Shown here one piece after another: positions 1-5,956 of a stretch of 5,956 nucleotides of DNA. The first letter of the stretch is position 1; every line of letters starts with the position of its first letter. This DNA is from Dehalococcoidia bacterium. GTDB lineage: Bacteria > Chloroflexota > Dehalococcoidia > UBA3495 > JAAXIE01. The notes under the pieces were generated by a model. It was not told the DNA's origin. It saw nothing but the letters and a program-made list of their open reading frames with translations, and searched no databases. The translations under genes were made by a program, and so were the position numbers. Location of the stretch: the NCBI GenBank assembly GCA_012270525.1, contig JAAXIE010000363.1, forward strand, positions 1 through 5,956. Reading direction: 5' to 3'.

Positions 1-219
1 CGACTTCGCCGCCGGCGTGCTACCGAGGCCTTACACCAGGTCGCAAACGAGACGGGCAAGACGCTGGCCCAGGTCTCCCTGAACTGGTGTCTCTCTCGAC
101 AGGGAGTAGTCGCCATACCCAAGGCCAACCGGGTGCAGCACGTGGAGGAGAACTGCGCGTCAGCTGACTTCTCGCTCACGCCCGAGCAGGTCCGCATCCT
201 CGATGAAGCATTCGCCTAA
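1..219 (+). CDS. Aldo/keto reductase, C-terminal fragment (5' end outside window)
   Basis: This is the last 72 codons of an NAD(P)H-dependent aldo/keto reductase, a cytosolic (beta/alpha)8-barrel enzyme that interconverts carbonyls and alcohols. Frame 1 is open from the first base to TAA at 217-219. Visible residues fit the end of the barrel: TLAQVSLNW (about 21-29) is the usual helix before the last strand, and VVAIPKANRVQHVEEN (36-51) matches the family's IPK-x(8)-EN cofactor signature. In that signature the lysine (K41 of the fragment) normally contacts the NADPH 2'-phosphate. DFSLTPEQVRILDEAF closes the protein in the usual way. The catalytic Asp/Tyr/Lys/His lie upstream and cannot be checked, so substrate and subfamily are unknown. 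It converges on the zinc-ribbon gene with 43 bases between the stops, so it is not part of the minus-strand operon. Family assignment is firm; function beyond that is not. Confidence 0.9.
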   Translation, partial: RLRRRRATEALHQVANETGKTLAQVSLNWCLSRQGVVAIPKANRVQHVEENCASADFSLTPEQVRILDEAFA

Positions 220-262
220 GCAGGCAACACTAACGCGCGGTTTCGCCCCGCCCACTGCATCC

Positions 263-1027
263 CTAGGTGTCGCCAAAGGCGGCGAACAGGGCGAACATCA
301 CGAAGATGCCTCCGAAAAACAACAGACCCCATTCCCACCCTCGCACCGTGACCGGCGTCTCCTCCCTGGAAAGGGAACGCCGGTAGTAGTTGAGACCCGT
401 CTGGGCATGGGCCAACGCCCCGGCAAAAAGAGCCGATGAGGCGAGCCACAGCAGCACAAACCAGACGCCGAGAGTCCACGCACTGCTGACGCCCGCGACC
501 GCCCCAATCACGATGGCAGCGGTAGCCCAGCCTGGGCGCACCATCGCTTGTCCTCCGCGATGCTCCACACCGTTGTTGATGGCAACACAATGGGTGTAGA
601 AGCGCATCCACCCGTAGACCGGGACCAGGGCGCTCAGCCCGTGCCACACCGGATACATCCGCACATCCCGGTATACGCGCTTCAATTCGGACCATGTCAG
701 GCCCATCCAAACGGGCAGGTACAGCCCAGACGTTACTAGGGAGAGGAGCACTACCAGCCAGAGAGCAGTCTGGTACCCCGATAGCTCAAGGGAGGAAGGC
801 TCGGCGACCTCCTGTTCCTCCTCCGAGAGGGACTGCCCGAAGGAATAGCTGCATGCGTCGCATACGACAGCATCAGGGGAGCGGGGAGAGCCGCAAGCAG
901 GGCAGAAGCGGGAGCGAGAGTCATGGCCTGCCAGCCGCACTTCGGCCCCGCACTGGCGACAGTAACGGTCGACCGGCGAACCGCGCTGGGTGCCGCACCT
1001 CGGGCAGAAGCCTGCTGGCGTCGTCAT
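263..1027 (-). CDS. Double zinc-ribbon membrane protein, function unknown
   Basis: I do not recognise a named family with confidence. The 254-aa product begins almost directly with two CxxC-x(n)-CxxC zinc ribbons: C8/C11 with C23/C26, and C42/C45 with C56/C59. An acidic linker follows (about 68-77, SEEEQEVAEP). The rest is hydrophobic: likely membrane segments at about 86-110, 167-206 (probably two) and 233-252, with a weaker one near 127-140. The stretch around 98-120 (TSGLYLPVWMGLTWSELKRV) resembles the start of DUF4234-type domains, a guess from memory. The family pattern suggests the ribbons sit in the cytoplasm on a membrane anchor. The ATG at 1027 is the only plausible start: the 13 codons back to the preceding gene's stop contain no ATG, GTG or TTG. 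It lies 39 nt after the ThDP gene, so co-transcription is likely, but it lacks a convincing Shine-Dalgarno. No catalytic motif is visible. The ORF is secure; the function is not. Confidence 0.85.
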   Translation of the reverse strand: MTTPAGFCPRCGTQRGSPVDRYCRQCGAEVRLAGHDSRSRFCPACGSPRSPDAVVCDACSYSFGQSLSEEEQEVAEPSSLELSGYQTALWLVVLLSLVTSGLYLPVWMGLTWSELKRVYRDVRMYPVWHGLSALVPVYGWMRFYTHCVAINNGVEHRGGQAMVRPGWATAAIVIGAVAGVSSAWTLGVWFVLLWLASSALFAGALAHAQTGLNYYRRSLSREETPVTVRGWEWGLLFFGGIFVMFALFAAFGDT

Positions 1028-1066
1028 GCTATCAGGCCCGTGGATTCCTGCGACTGAGACTCCCTG

Positions 1067-2866
1067 CTAACGAGGCTGGCAGACCACGTCCACAAGGGCG
1101 GGCAATTGCTGCTCCTGCACCACCCGGATGGCCCGCTTCACCGCAGGAATCACTTCCTCAGGGGTGTCCACCGGACCCTCCCCGTAGACCCCCATGGAGC
1201 GTGCCATGGCAGCGTAGTCGATATCCGGGCCGCTGATCCAGATGCCCTCGCCCCGCTTCTCGACGTCCCGCTCGCGGTTGCGGGCAACGTCCACCGCGTG
1301 CTCTTCAGAGTTGAAATAGGTCCGATTGTTGAACATGATAGTCAGGTAGGGAATCCGGTGATGGGCGGCCGTCCACAGGGCTCCTGGGCTGAACATGAAG
1401 TCGCCATCGGGTTGCAGGCTCAGGCAGAGCTTCCCGGTGCCCTTCAGGGCCAGGGCTCCACCCAAGGCGGCCCCAGCCACGTACCCCAGACCGGCCCCGC
1501 CACTACCTCCCTGGTAGTGCTGGGGTTGGGTGATGTCCCAGATCCTCCGGGCCCAGCCCTGCAGATTGCCTCCCACCAGTGCCCAGTCCTCACCCTTGAC
1601 GCACTCCCAAAGGTCAGCAGACAGCTTGGGCACCGACACCGGAGTCTGCTCCGATGTCTCCTGGGCCCGTCGTTGCCATTCGTTGCGCAGCTGGTCGTGG
1701 CGTTCGCTCATGCGCGCTCGACGCTGCTCCCGCTGCGCCGATGCCCCGTTGGAGCCCACGGCCTCGCGGCATGCGGCCACCAATTGAGGCAGGGCCACCG
1801 CCATGTCTGCAGGGATGTTCAGGTCGACCTGCGGAATTCGCTGGATGTCGGTAGTCCAACCCCTGACGCGCTGCTCCCAGAGGGATACCTGGATGATACG
1901 GGTGGTGTCCGACAGGCGGCTGTACGAGCCGTGAGTGACCGAGTCCCGGGCGCTCAGAGTCCCGAACAGGTCCTTAACGTTCAGGGCCAGCACCAAGTCA
2001 GCCTCGGCCAGGAGTTCACCCTCTGCGCCGGTCAGGTCCATCGGATGGTTCGAGGGGAAATTGTAACGGCCCGCCCTGTCCAGCACGGGCAGGGCCAGAA
2101 TCTCCGACAGTTCAACTAGCGCATTGGTGGCAGTCTCGTTCTGCCCCACATAATCGGCTATCACCACAGGATGCTGCGCATCGACCAGCCACTGGGCAGC
2201 GAGCCGCAGCGATTCGGGGTCAATGGCCGGAGGAGTGGCCGTGCGGTACCGCTCTACGTCGGGCATGGTCATGGGCGTCTCGATGCGCTGGGCCTGCAGG
2301 TCGGCGTCGTAGCAGATGTACACCGGGCCCTGAGGTTCGGTGGTAGCCACCCGGTACCCGCGAATGAACGACTCGGCCACGCCCTCCAGGGTATGGGGTT
2401 GGTCGTCCCACTTCACGTAGTCCCGCACCTGGTTGCCCTGCACCAGGGCGGTATGTATCCAGTCGATGTTGGGGCGGCGAGTCGTCAGGTCCATAGGACC
2501 AGTGCCTCCCAGGACCAGCACCGGAGCGATATCACACCACGCGTTGTATATGGCCATGGTGGCATGCTGCAGACCCACCACGTTGTGGACGATAGCGGCC
2601 ATCGGTTTTCCCGCCACCTTGGCATACCCGTGGGCCAGTGCCACCGAGATCTCCTCGTGGGTGCATTCGATCATCTGGGGCATCTGGGGCATCTGCTGCT
2701 GGGCATCGTTGGCATAGTTGACGATGGAGTCATGCAACCACTTGAAGGTGGCCCCCGGATTGCAGGCGGCGTACTCTACGTCGAAGGCCCGCATCAGGTC
2801 CACGATGAAATCGGAGCCATAAGCCGCTGGGCTGGGGCCGCTGGACCCGCGGGAGAATGCCGTCAT
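1067..2866 (-). CDS. ThDP-dependent 2-oxo acid decarboxylase-like enzyme
   Basis: This is a cytosolic thiamine-diphosphate/Mg2+ enzyme of the acetolactate synthase/benzoylformate decarboxylase (BFD) superfamily, 599 aa and normal in length. The order is PYR domain (about 15-180), central domain (215-370) and PP domain (415-590). THEE (69-72) followed by AHGYAKVAGKP carries the glutamate that activates the cofactor, E71. The Mg/ThDP motif is PDG-x24-NN (486-514), with proline for the usual first glycine of GDG; ALWTAA after it is as in BFD. Aligned by eye with remembered Pseudomonas BFD, E71 matches Glu47, H94 matches His70, H274 (in FPSNHP) matches His281, and A39 replaces Ser26. This favours a decarboxylase over acetolactate synthase, but the substrate is unknown. 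The ATG at 2866 is preferred because GGAGG sits 8 nt upstream; the in-frame GTG at 2881 would add five residues (MEAHQ) and overlaps that site. It lies 40 nt after the molybdenum hydroxylase gene. Alternatives are an oxalyl-CoA decarboxylase-like or carboligase role. Confidence 0.9.
   Translation of the reverse strand: MTAFSRGSSGPSPAAYGSDFIVDLMRAFDVEYAACNPGATFKWLHDSIVNYANDAQQQMPQMPQMIECTHEEISVALAHGYAKVAGKPMAAIVHNVVGLQHATMAIYNAWCDIAPVLVLGGTGPMDLTTRRPNIDWIHTALVQGNQVRDYVKWDDQPHTLEGVAESFIRGYRVATTEPQGPVYICYDADLQAQRIETPMTMPDVERYRTATPPAIDPESLRLAAQWLVDAQHPVVIADYVGQNETATNALVELSEILALPVLDRAGRYNFPSNHPMDLTGAEGELLAEADLVLALNVKDLFGTLSARDSVTHGSYSRLSDTTRIIQVSLWEQRVRGWTTDIQRIPQVDLNIPADMAVALPQLVAACREAVGSNGASAQREQRRARMSERHDQLRNEWQRRAQETSEQTPVSVPKLSADLWECVKGEDWALVGGNLQGWARRIWDITQPQHYQGGSGGAGLGYVAGAALGGALALKGTGKLCLSLQPDGDFMFSPGALWTAAHHRIPYLTIMFNNRTYFNSEEHAVDVARNRERDVEKRGEGIWISGPDIDYAAMARSMGVYGEGPVDTPEEVIPAVKRAIRVVQEQQLPALVDVVCQPR
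2672..2698 (-). repeat. Short in-frame 9-bp tandem repeat (Met-Pro-Gln units)
   Basis: On the plus strand CATCTGGGG occurs twice in tandem (2672-2680, 2681-2689), followed by a degenerate third copy, CATCTGCTG (2690-2698). In the ThDP gene the minus strand reads this as repeated Met-Pro-Gln units within QQQMPQMPQM (residues 56-65), six residues before the catalytic E71. The length is a multiple of three, so copy-number change would keep frame. Confidence 0.8.
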
Positions 2867-2874
2867 CTGATGAG

Positions 2875-2879
2875 CCTCC
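2875..2879 (-). promoter_or_regulatory. Ribosome binding site deciding the ThDP gene start
   Basis: The minus strand reads GGAGG here, 8 nt before the ATG at 2866-2864, which is ideal spacing. The alternative GTG at 2881-2879 overlaps this site and has no comparable purine tract at a suitable distance upstream. This supports the 599-aa product over the 604-aa one. Confidence 0.75.
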
Positions 2880-2906
2880 ACCGTTTCGGAGTCGGTACCG
2901 GGTCTC

Positions 2907-5234
2907 CTACTTGCCCTGCATCATCTCCCGCACCCGGGTGGGGCTGAGGGGCAGGTCCCGGACCTGCACCCCGTAGGTGTGCAGCGCATGGGACAAGGCA
3001 TTGCCCAGCACGGCGGCAGTGGCCACGATGCCACCCTCCCCAGCCCCCTTGACCCCCAGGGGATTGGTGGGCGAGGGAGCGAGATCCAGGTCCACGGCCT
3101 GTACGTCGGGCATGTCCATGCTGCTGGTGACCGGATAATCGAGGAAGGTGGTTGCCAGGGGCTGACCGTTCTCGTCGTAGGCGAGATGTTCCAGGAGGGT
3201 GGCCCCGATCCCCTGGGCAGCAGCTCCCCACACCTGGCCCTTCACCATCAGCGGGTTGATTACGTGGCCCACATCCTCCACAACCACGTAGTCCAGAATG
3301 TCGATGAGGCCCGTTTCCGGATCGACGGCAATGTGGGTGGCATGGCTGCCATAGGCATAGGGCAACCTGCTGGCATGGAAATAATCGGTGACGTCCAACC
3401 CCATCTCGCCCTGGTTGTAGCGGCTGGTGGGCCCTGCCAGTTCCAGCACCTGTCCCAAGTCCAGCAGGGGACCCTCGGCGGTGGAACCCTTGCGCAGAAC
3501 CTGCCCGTTGGAGAACTCCAGTTCACTGGGGTCCACGTCCAGGTAGCCAGCGGCGATCCTCAGTACCTTTTCGTTCATCGTCTGGGCGGCCTTGTACAGG
3601 GCGTTTCCGCCCATGAAGGTACCCCGGCTGGCGAAGGTGCCCCCGCCGTAGGCCATCAGGTCAGTATCGCCGTGGTAGACGGTGACCCATTCCACGGGAA
3701 CCCCCATGCCTTGGGCGCATATCTGGGCCATGGCAGTCTCATGGCCTTGCCCCAGGACTGTCAGCCCCAGGTAGACCGCAACCTGGTTCGGGCCAGTCAC
3801 CAGCACCCGCGCCCCCTCGAACATGGGGCCGGTGCCGGTGTTCTTCACAAAGCAGCCGATGCCGATGCCATGCCACTTGCCGTCGATGAACTGGCCCTGC
3901 AGGTGCTTGATGCCTTCGTAGTTGATGCTCTCCAGCACCGTGTCCAAGCCGGCTGGGTAGTTGCCGCTGTCGTAGACGATGGGGTCGTGATCGGGTCGGG
4001 TGACCCCCATGTGGTAGGGCATCTGTTCCGGCTGGATCAGGTTCTTGTACCTGACCTCTACCGGATCGAGACCCAGGTCCTGGCACATGATGTCCACCAT
4101 ACGCTCCCGGTAGAAGCAGGACTCGTAGCGGCCCGGGGCGCGGTAGGTCCCCATGCCCGTCTTGTTGGTCAGCAGGCAGAGGGTGCGCCACTTGAAGCTG
4201 GGCACGTTGTAGGGCCCCAGCATGATGGACGCGACACCGGAGGTCACCAGTGCCCCGTGAGTGCGCACGTAGGCTCCTATGCTCCCCGATATGGTGGCCC
4301 GGAAGCCGGTGATGGTGCCATCGCGCTTGGCCGCGATTTCCAGTTCGCAGGTATGCTCCCGGGACTGATTGGCGGACACGAGGTGCTCTCGCCGGTCCTC
4401 GATCCATTTGATGGGTCGCCCCAACTGCTTTGACGCAAATGGAATCAGGAAGTCTTCGGGGTAGAACTCGCCCGTGATGCCAAAGCCGCCACCCACATCG
4501 CCCTCGATGAAATGGATACGGTGCTCGGCCATCTGGAGCAGGTCCGCTAGCACTCCCCGGTTGAAATGGGGCACCTTGGTCTCGCCCCAAACTGTCATCT
4601 CGTCACGACCCACGTCGTAGGAAGCCACCAAGCCACGGGTCTCCATGGGATTGCCGGTGTGACGGTGGGAGACGAACACCTCCTTGCGGGTGTACTCAGC
4701 TTCCGCGAAGGCTGCGTCGGTATCGCCCAAGGACATGGTGTAGTCAGCCGCCACGTTGGTGCCGTGCTGCTCGTGTAACAGCACCTCGCCCTTCAGCGAT
4801 TCGTCCATCTCCACAACCACCGGCAGCGGTTCGTAGCGGACGTCCAACGCATCGGCCCCGTCTTCCGCGAGGTAGCGGCTCTCTGCCACCACCACGGCCA
4901 CCGGTTCGCCGACATGCCTCGCCTTGTGGTCGATGGCCAGCGGATACTGGAGGAAGCGTTCCAACCCTTCCATGGGCACAAGCCTTATGGGTATGGGGCG
5001 AGGCTCAACAGCGTTGGCAATATCCTGGGCCGTGAAGACCGCCACCACGCCCGGAATCTGCAGGGCGCGGCTGGTATCGATGGAGGTGATACGGGCATGG
5101 GCATGGGGGCTACGCAGTATGGCCGCATGCAACAGGTGTTGCTGCTTCACGTCGTCGGTATAGGTGCCCCGGCCGGTGAGGAAGCGGACGTCCTCCTTGC
5201 GGGTCAGTGGTGCTCCGATGTATGTCTGGGCCAT
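2907..5234 (-). CDS. Xanthine dehydrogenase/CoxL-family molybdopterin-binding large subunit
   Basis: This 775-aa protein is the catalytic large subunit of a molybdenum hydroxylase (xanthine dehydrogenase/aldehyde oxidase/CO dehydrogenase family), which inserts water-derived oxygen into a substrate. It is near the usual length of about 750-800 aa. The N-terminal hammerhead domain spans about 18-140, opening with RKEDVRFLTGRGTYTDD. Molybdopterin-binding domains follow: GGGFG (248-252), the active-site loop TYRAPGR (363-369), GQGHET (495-500), TFASRGT (533-539) and GVKGAGEGG (727-735), whose E733 is the expected catalytic base. The loop is neither AYxCSFR of form I CO dehydrogenase nor AYRGAGR of form II, so CO oxidation is unlikely; aldehyde or N-heterocycle oxidation fits better. 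No signal peptide is seen. The ATG at 5234 has GGAGGAG just upstream and the N-terminus matches the family. No 2Fe-2S (small) or FAD (medium) gene flanks it: the ThDP gene follows after 40 nt and a CoA-transferase precedes by 97-101 nt. Partners must lie elsewhere. Family is secure; substrate unknown. Confidence 0.95.
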   Translation of the reverse strand: MAQTYIGAPLTRKEDVRFLTGRGTYTDDVKQQHLLHAAILRSPHAHARITSIDTSRALQIPGVVAVFTAQDIANAVEPRPIPIRLVPMEGLERFLQYPLAIDHKARHVGEPVAVVVAESRYLAEDGADALDVRYEPLPVVVEMDESLKGEVLLHEQHGTNVAADYTMSLGDTDAAFAEAEYTRKEVFVSHRHTGNPMETRGLVASYDVGRDEMTVWGETKVPHFNRGVLADLLQMAEHRIHFIEGDVGGGFGITGEFYPEDFLIPFASKQLGRPIKWIEDRREHLVSANQSREHTCELEIAAKRDGTITGFRATISGSIGAYVRTHGALVTSGVASIMLGPYNVPSFKWRTLCLLTNKTGMGTYRAPGRYESCFYRERMVDIMCQDLGLDPVEVRYKNLIQPEQMPYHMGVTRPDHDPIVYDSGNYPAGLDTVLESINYEGIKHLQGQFIDGKWHGIGIGCFVKNTGTGPMFEGARVLVTGPNQVAVYLGLTVLGQGHETAMAQICAQGMGVPVEWVTVYHGDTDLMAYGGGTFASRGTFMGGNALYKAAQTMNEKVLRIAAGYLDVDPSELEFSNGQVLRKGSTAEGPLLDLGQVLELAGPTSRYNQGEMGLDVTDYFHASRLPYAYGSHATHIAVDPETGLIDILDYVVVEDVGHVINPLMVKGQVWGAAAQGIGATLLEHLAYDENGQPLATTFLDYPVTSSMDMPDVQAVDLDLAPSPTNPLGVKGAGEGGIVATAAVLGNALSHALHTYGVQVRDLPLSPTRVREMMQGK

Positions 5235-5236
5235 AG

Positions 5237-5243
5237 CTCCTCC
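5237..5243 (-). promoter_or_regulatory. Ribosome binding site of the molybdenum hydroxylase gene
   Basis: The minus strand reads GGAGGAG immediately before the ATG at 5234, leaving 4 nt between GGAGG and the start, slightly short but usable. It overlaps a small possible hairpin, CCTC-loop-GAGG (5239-5249), which could partly mask it. The hairpin is only four base pairs and may be chance. Confidence 0.7.
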
Positions 5244-5282
5244 ACGAGGGTCGACTACAGGGATGGCAACTAGCTACGGGTC

Positions 5283-5311
5283 ACACTAAAGGCGGCGGGT
5301 TTCCTTGTCAA
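5283..5311 (-). promoter_or_regulatory. Sigma-70-like promoter for the hydroxylase operon
   Basis: Reading the minus strand, a perfect -35 hexamer TTGACA (5311-5306) is followed by a 17-nt spacer and TAGTGT (5288-5283). The latter matches TATAAT at three of six positions, including the key first two and the last T. Transcription would start near 5275, giving a leader of about 40 nt before the ATG at 5234, too short for a molybdenum-cofactor riboswitch. It lies in the only gap of about 100 bases in the cluster, which supports a role in starting a separate transcript, though readthrough from the CoA-transferase gene is also possible because no terminator is seen. Confidence 0.55.
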
Positions 5312-5335
5312 CCAATTCCCAGCTACTTCCAAGCC

Positions 5336-5956
5336 CTACCGGGAAGGGTACTCCATGGTGATGTGCCCCTCCTGGGTCAGGGTCTCGTATTCCTCGTCGG
5401 TATAACCGAGGACGCTCTTGTACACGTACTCGTTGTCCGCCCCCAAGCGCACAGGGCCGCTGCGAATCCGTAGGTCGGTCACCGACATGCGGAAGGGGGC
5501 TCCAGGATAAGGATGCGTCCCGCAGTCTTCCTGGTACGCAGGCTGGAAGAAGCCCCGGGCCTCCAGGTGCGGGTCAGCGTATGCTCCGGCTTGGTCCAGC
5601 ACCGCACCTGCTGGGACGCCAGCTTCCTGCAGCAGGGCCATCGCGGTGGTGGCGTCCTGGGTTTGTGTCCAGAGCGAAACGTTCCGGTCGAACGCATCGT
5701 GGTTTCGACGCCGTTCGTTGTGATCGGCGAATTCCGGCCCAGTGGTCCACTGGGGATGTCCCAGTACCCGGCAGAGGGCCTGCCATTGGGCATCGTTGAA
5801 GATGGTGATGTTCACCCACTTGTCGTCGCCCGAGCAGGGGTAGCAGCCCTGCAGGGCATAGGGGTGGCGGTTGCCCAGCGTTTCACTGAGGCGGCCATTC
5901 ATGAAGTAGTCCATGAAATATTCGCCCAGGTATGGCAGGAAATTTTCCGACTGGGA
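5336..5956 (-). CDS. CaiB/BaiF class III CoA-transferase, C-terminal part (5' end outside window)
   Basis: This is the C-terminal 206 residues of a family III acyl-CoA transferase (CaiB/BaiF, formyl-CoA transferase type), which moves CoA between carboxylic acids in the cytosol. The frame is open to the right edge and ends at TAG (5336-5338); full proteins are about 400 aa, so about half is missing. Family hallmarks are MNGRLSETLGNRHPYALQ followed by YPCSGDDKWVNITI, then the typical C-terminal run: LLQEAGVPAGAVLD, ADPHLEARGFF, THPYPGAPFRMS, and LGADNEYVYKSVLGYTDEEYETL. The catalytic aspartate lies in the unseen N-terminal half. Met codons visible near the right edge are internal, since family-like sequence continues upstream of them. 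The gene precedes the molybdenum hydroxylase gene by about 100 bases in the same direction and may activate the acid it produces. Which acid and which CoA donor are used cannot be told; alpha-methylacyl-CoA racemases share the fold and remain an alternative. Confidence 0.92.
   Translation of the reverse strand, partial: SQSENFLPYLGEYFMDYFMNGRLSETLGNRHPYALQGCYPCSGDDKWVNITIFNDAQWQALCRVLGHPQWTTGPEFADHNERRRNHDAFDRNVSLWTQTQDATTAMALLQEAGVPAGAVLDQAGAYADPHLEARGFFQPAYQEDCGTHPYPGAPFRMSVTDLRIRSGPVRLGADNEYVYKSVLGYTDEEYETLTQEGHITMEYPSR

Noticed and set aside
220..262. Possible bidirectional terminator between the convergent genes
   Set aside because: There is a G+C-rich patch (GCGCGG with CCCCGC nearby), but the pairing is imperfect and no T-run follows on either strand.
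216..710. Minus-strand open frame overlapping the zinc-ribbon gene in another frame
   Set aside because: The overlapping 254-aa frame has ordered cysteine pairs and membrane segments; this one does not.
1106..2119. Plus-strand open frame (337 codons) opposite the ThDP gene
   Set aside because: It is antisense to a clear enzyme gene, with low-complexity composition and no recognisable domain.
2893..2900. 8-bp palindrome CGGTACCG between hydroxylase and ThDP genes
   Set aside because: It is too short to call an operator, with no second copy and no terminator features; probably chance.
2171..2947. Plus-strand open frame (258 codons) spanning the ThDP/hydroxylase junction
   Set aside because: It covers the start of one real gene and the end of another on the opposite strand, and has no family features.
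2979..4433. Long plus-strand open frame (484 codons) opposite the molybdenum hydroxylase gene
   Set aside because: It is a shadow of a strongly conserved gene in G+C-rich DNA; its translation is rich in His, Gly and Val without family motifs.
1067..5234. Label as aerobic CO dehydrogenase (coxL) operon
   Set aside because: The loop is TYRAPGR, not AYxCSFR, and no coxM or coxS gene is adjacent.
5272..5326. AGCTAC direct repeat (5272-5277 and 5321-5326) flanking the promoter
   Set aside because: It is only 6 bp with no flanking identity, as expected by chance in 100 bp.

Overview
The window is a compact bacterial gene cluster, G+C-rich (about 60% by eye). Four same-direction minus-strand genes occupy almost everything, and the tail of a convergent plus-strand gene lies at the left edge. 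The taxon cannot be fixed from sequence alone. A CaiB/BaiF CoA-transferase beside a CoxL-like molybdenum hydroxylase and a thiamine-diphosphate (ThDP) enzyme suggests a metabolically versatile heterotroph. Chloroflexota (Dehalococcoidia/SAR202-like) is one possibility, held at low confidence.

Layout, left to right. At 1-219 (+) is the C-terminal 72 codons of an aldo/keto reductase. At 263-1027 (-) is a 254-aa protein with two N-terminal zinc ribbons and a hydrophobic C-terminal half. At 1067-2866 (-) is a ThDP-dependent, benzoylformate-decarboxylase-like enzyme; its start is moved here from a GTG at 2881 to an ATG at 2866 because of the ribosome binding site. At 2907-5234 (-) is a complete molybdopterin-binding large subunit of the xanthine dehydrogenase/CoxL family. 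At 5336-5956 (-) is the C-terminal half of a class III CoA-transferase that runs off the right edge. No gene-free stretch exceeds about 100 bases, and I see no RNA gene, insertion sequence or CRISPR array.

Transcription of the main cluster runs right to left. A good sigma-70-like promoter (TTGACA, 17-nt spacer, TAGTGT) lies in the 101-bp gap before the molybdenum hydroxylase gene. The following gaps of 40 and 39 nt suggest that the hydroxylase, ThDP enzyme and zinc-ribbon genes share one transcript.

How the genes may work together (inference): the ThDP enzyme could decarboxylate a 2-oxo acid to an aldehyde, the hydroxylase could oxidise the aldehyde to a carboxylate, and the CoA-transferase could convert the acid to an acyl-CoA. 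The substrate is unknown. The FAD and 2Fe-2S partner subunits normally needed by the hydroxylase are not in the window.
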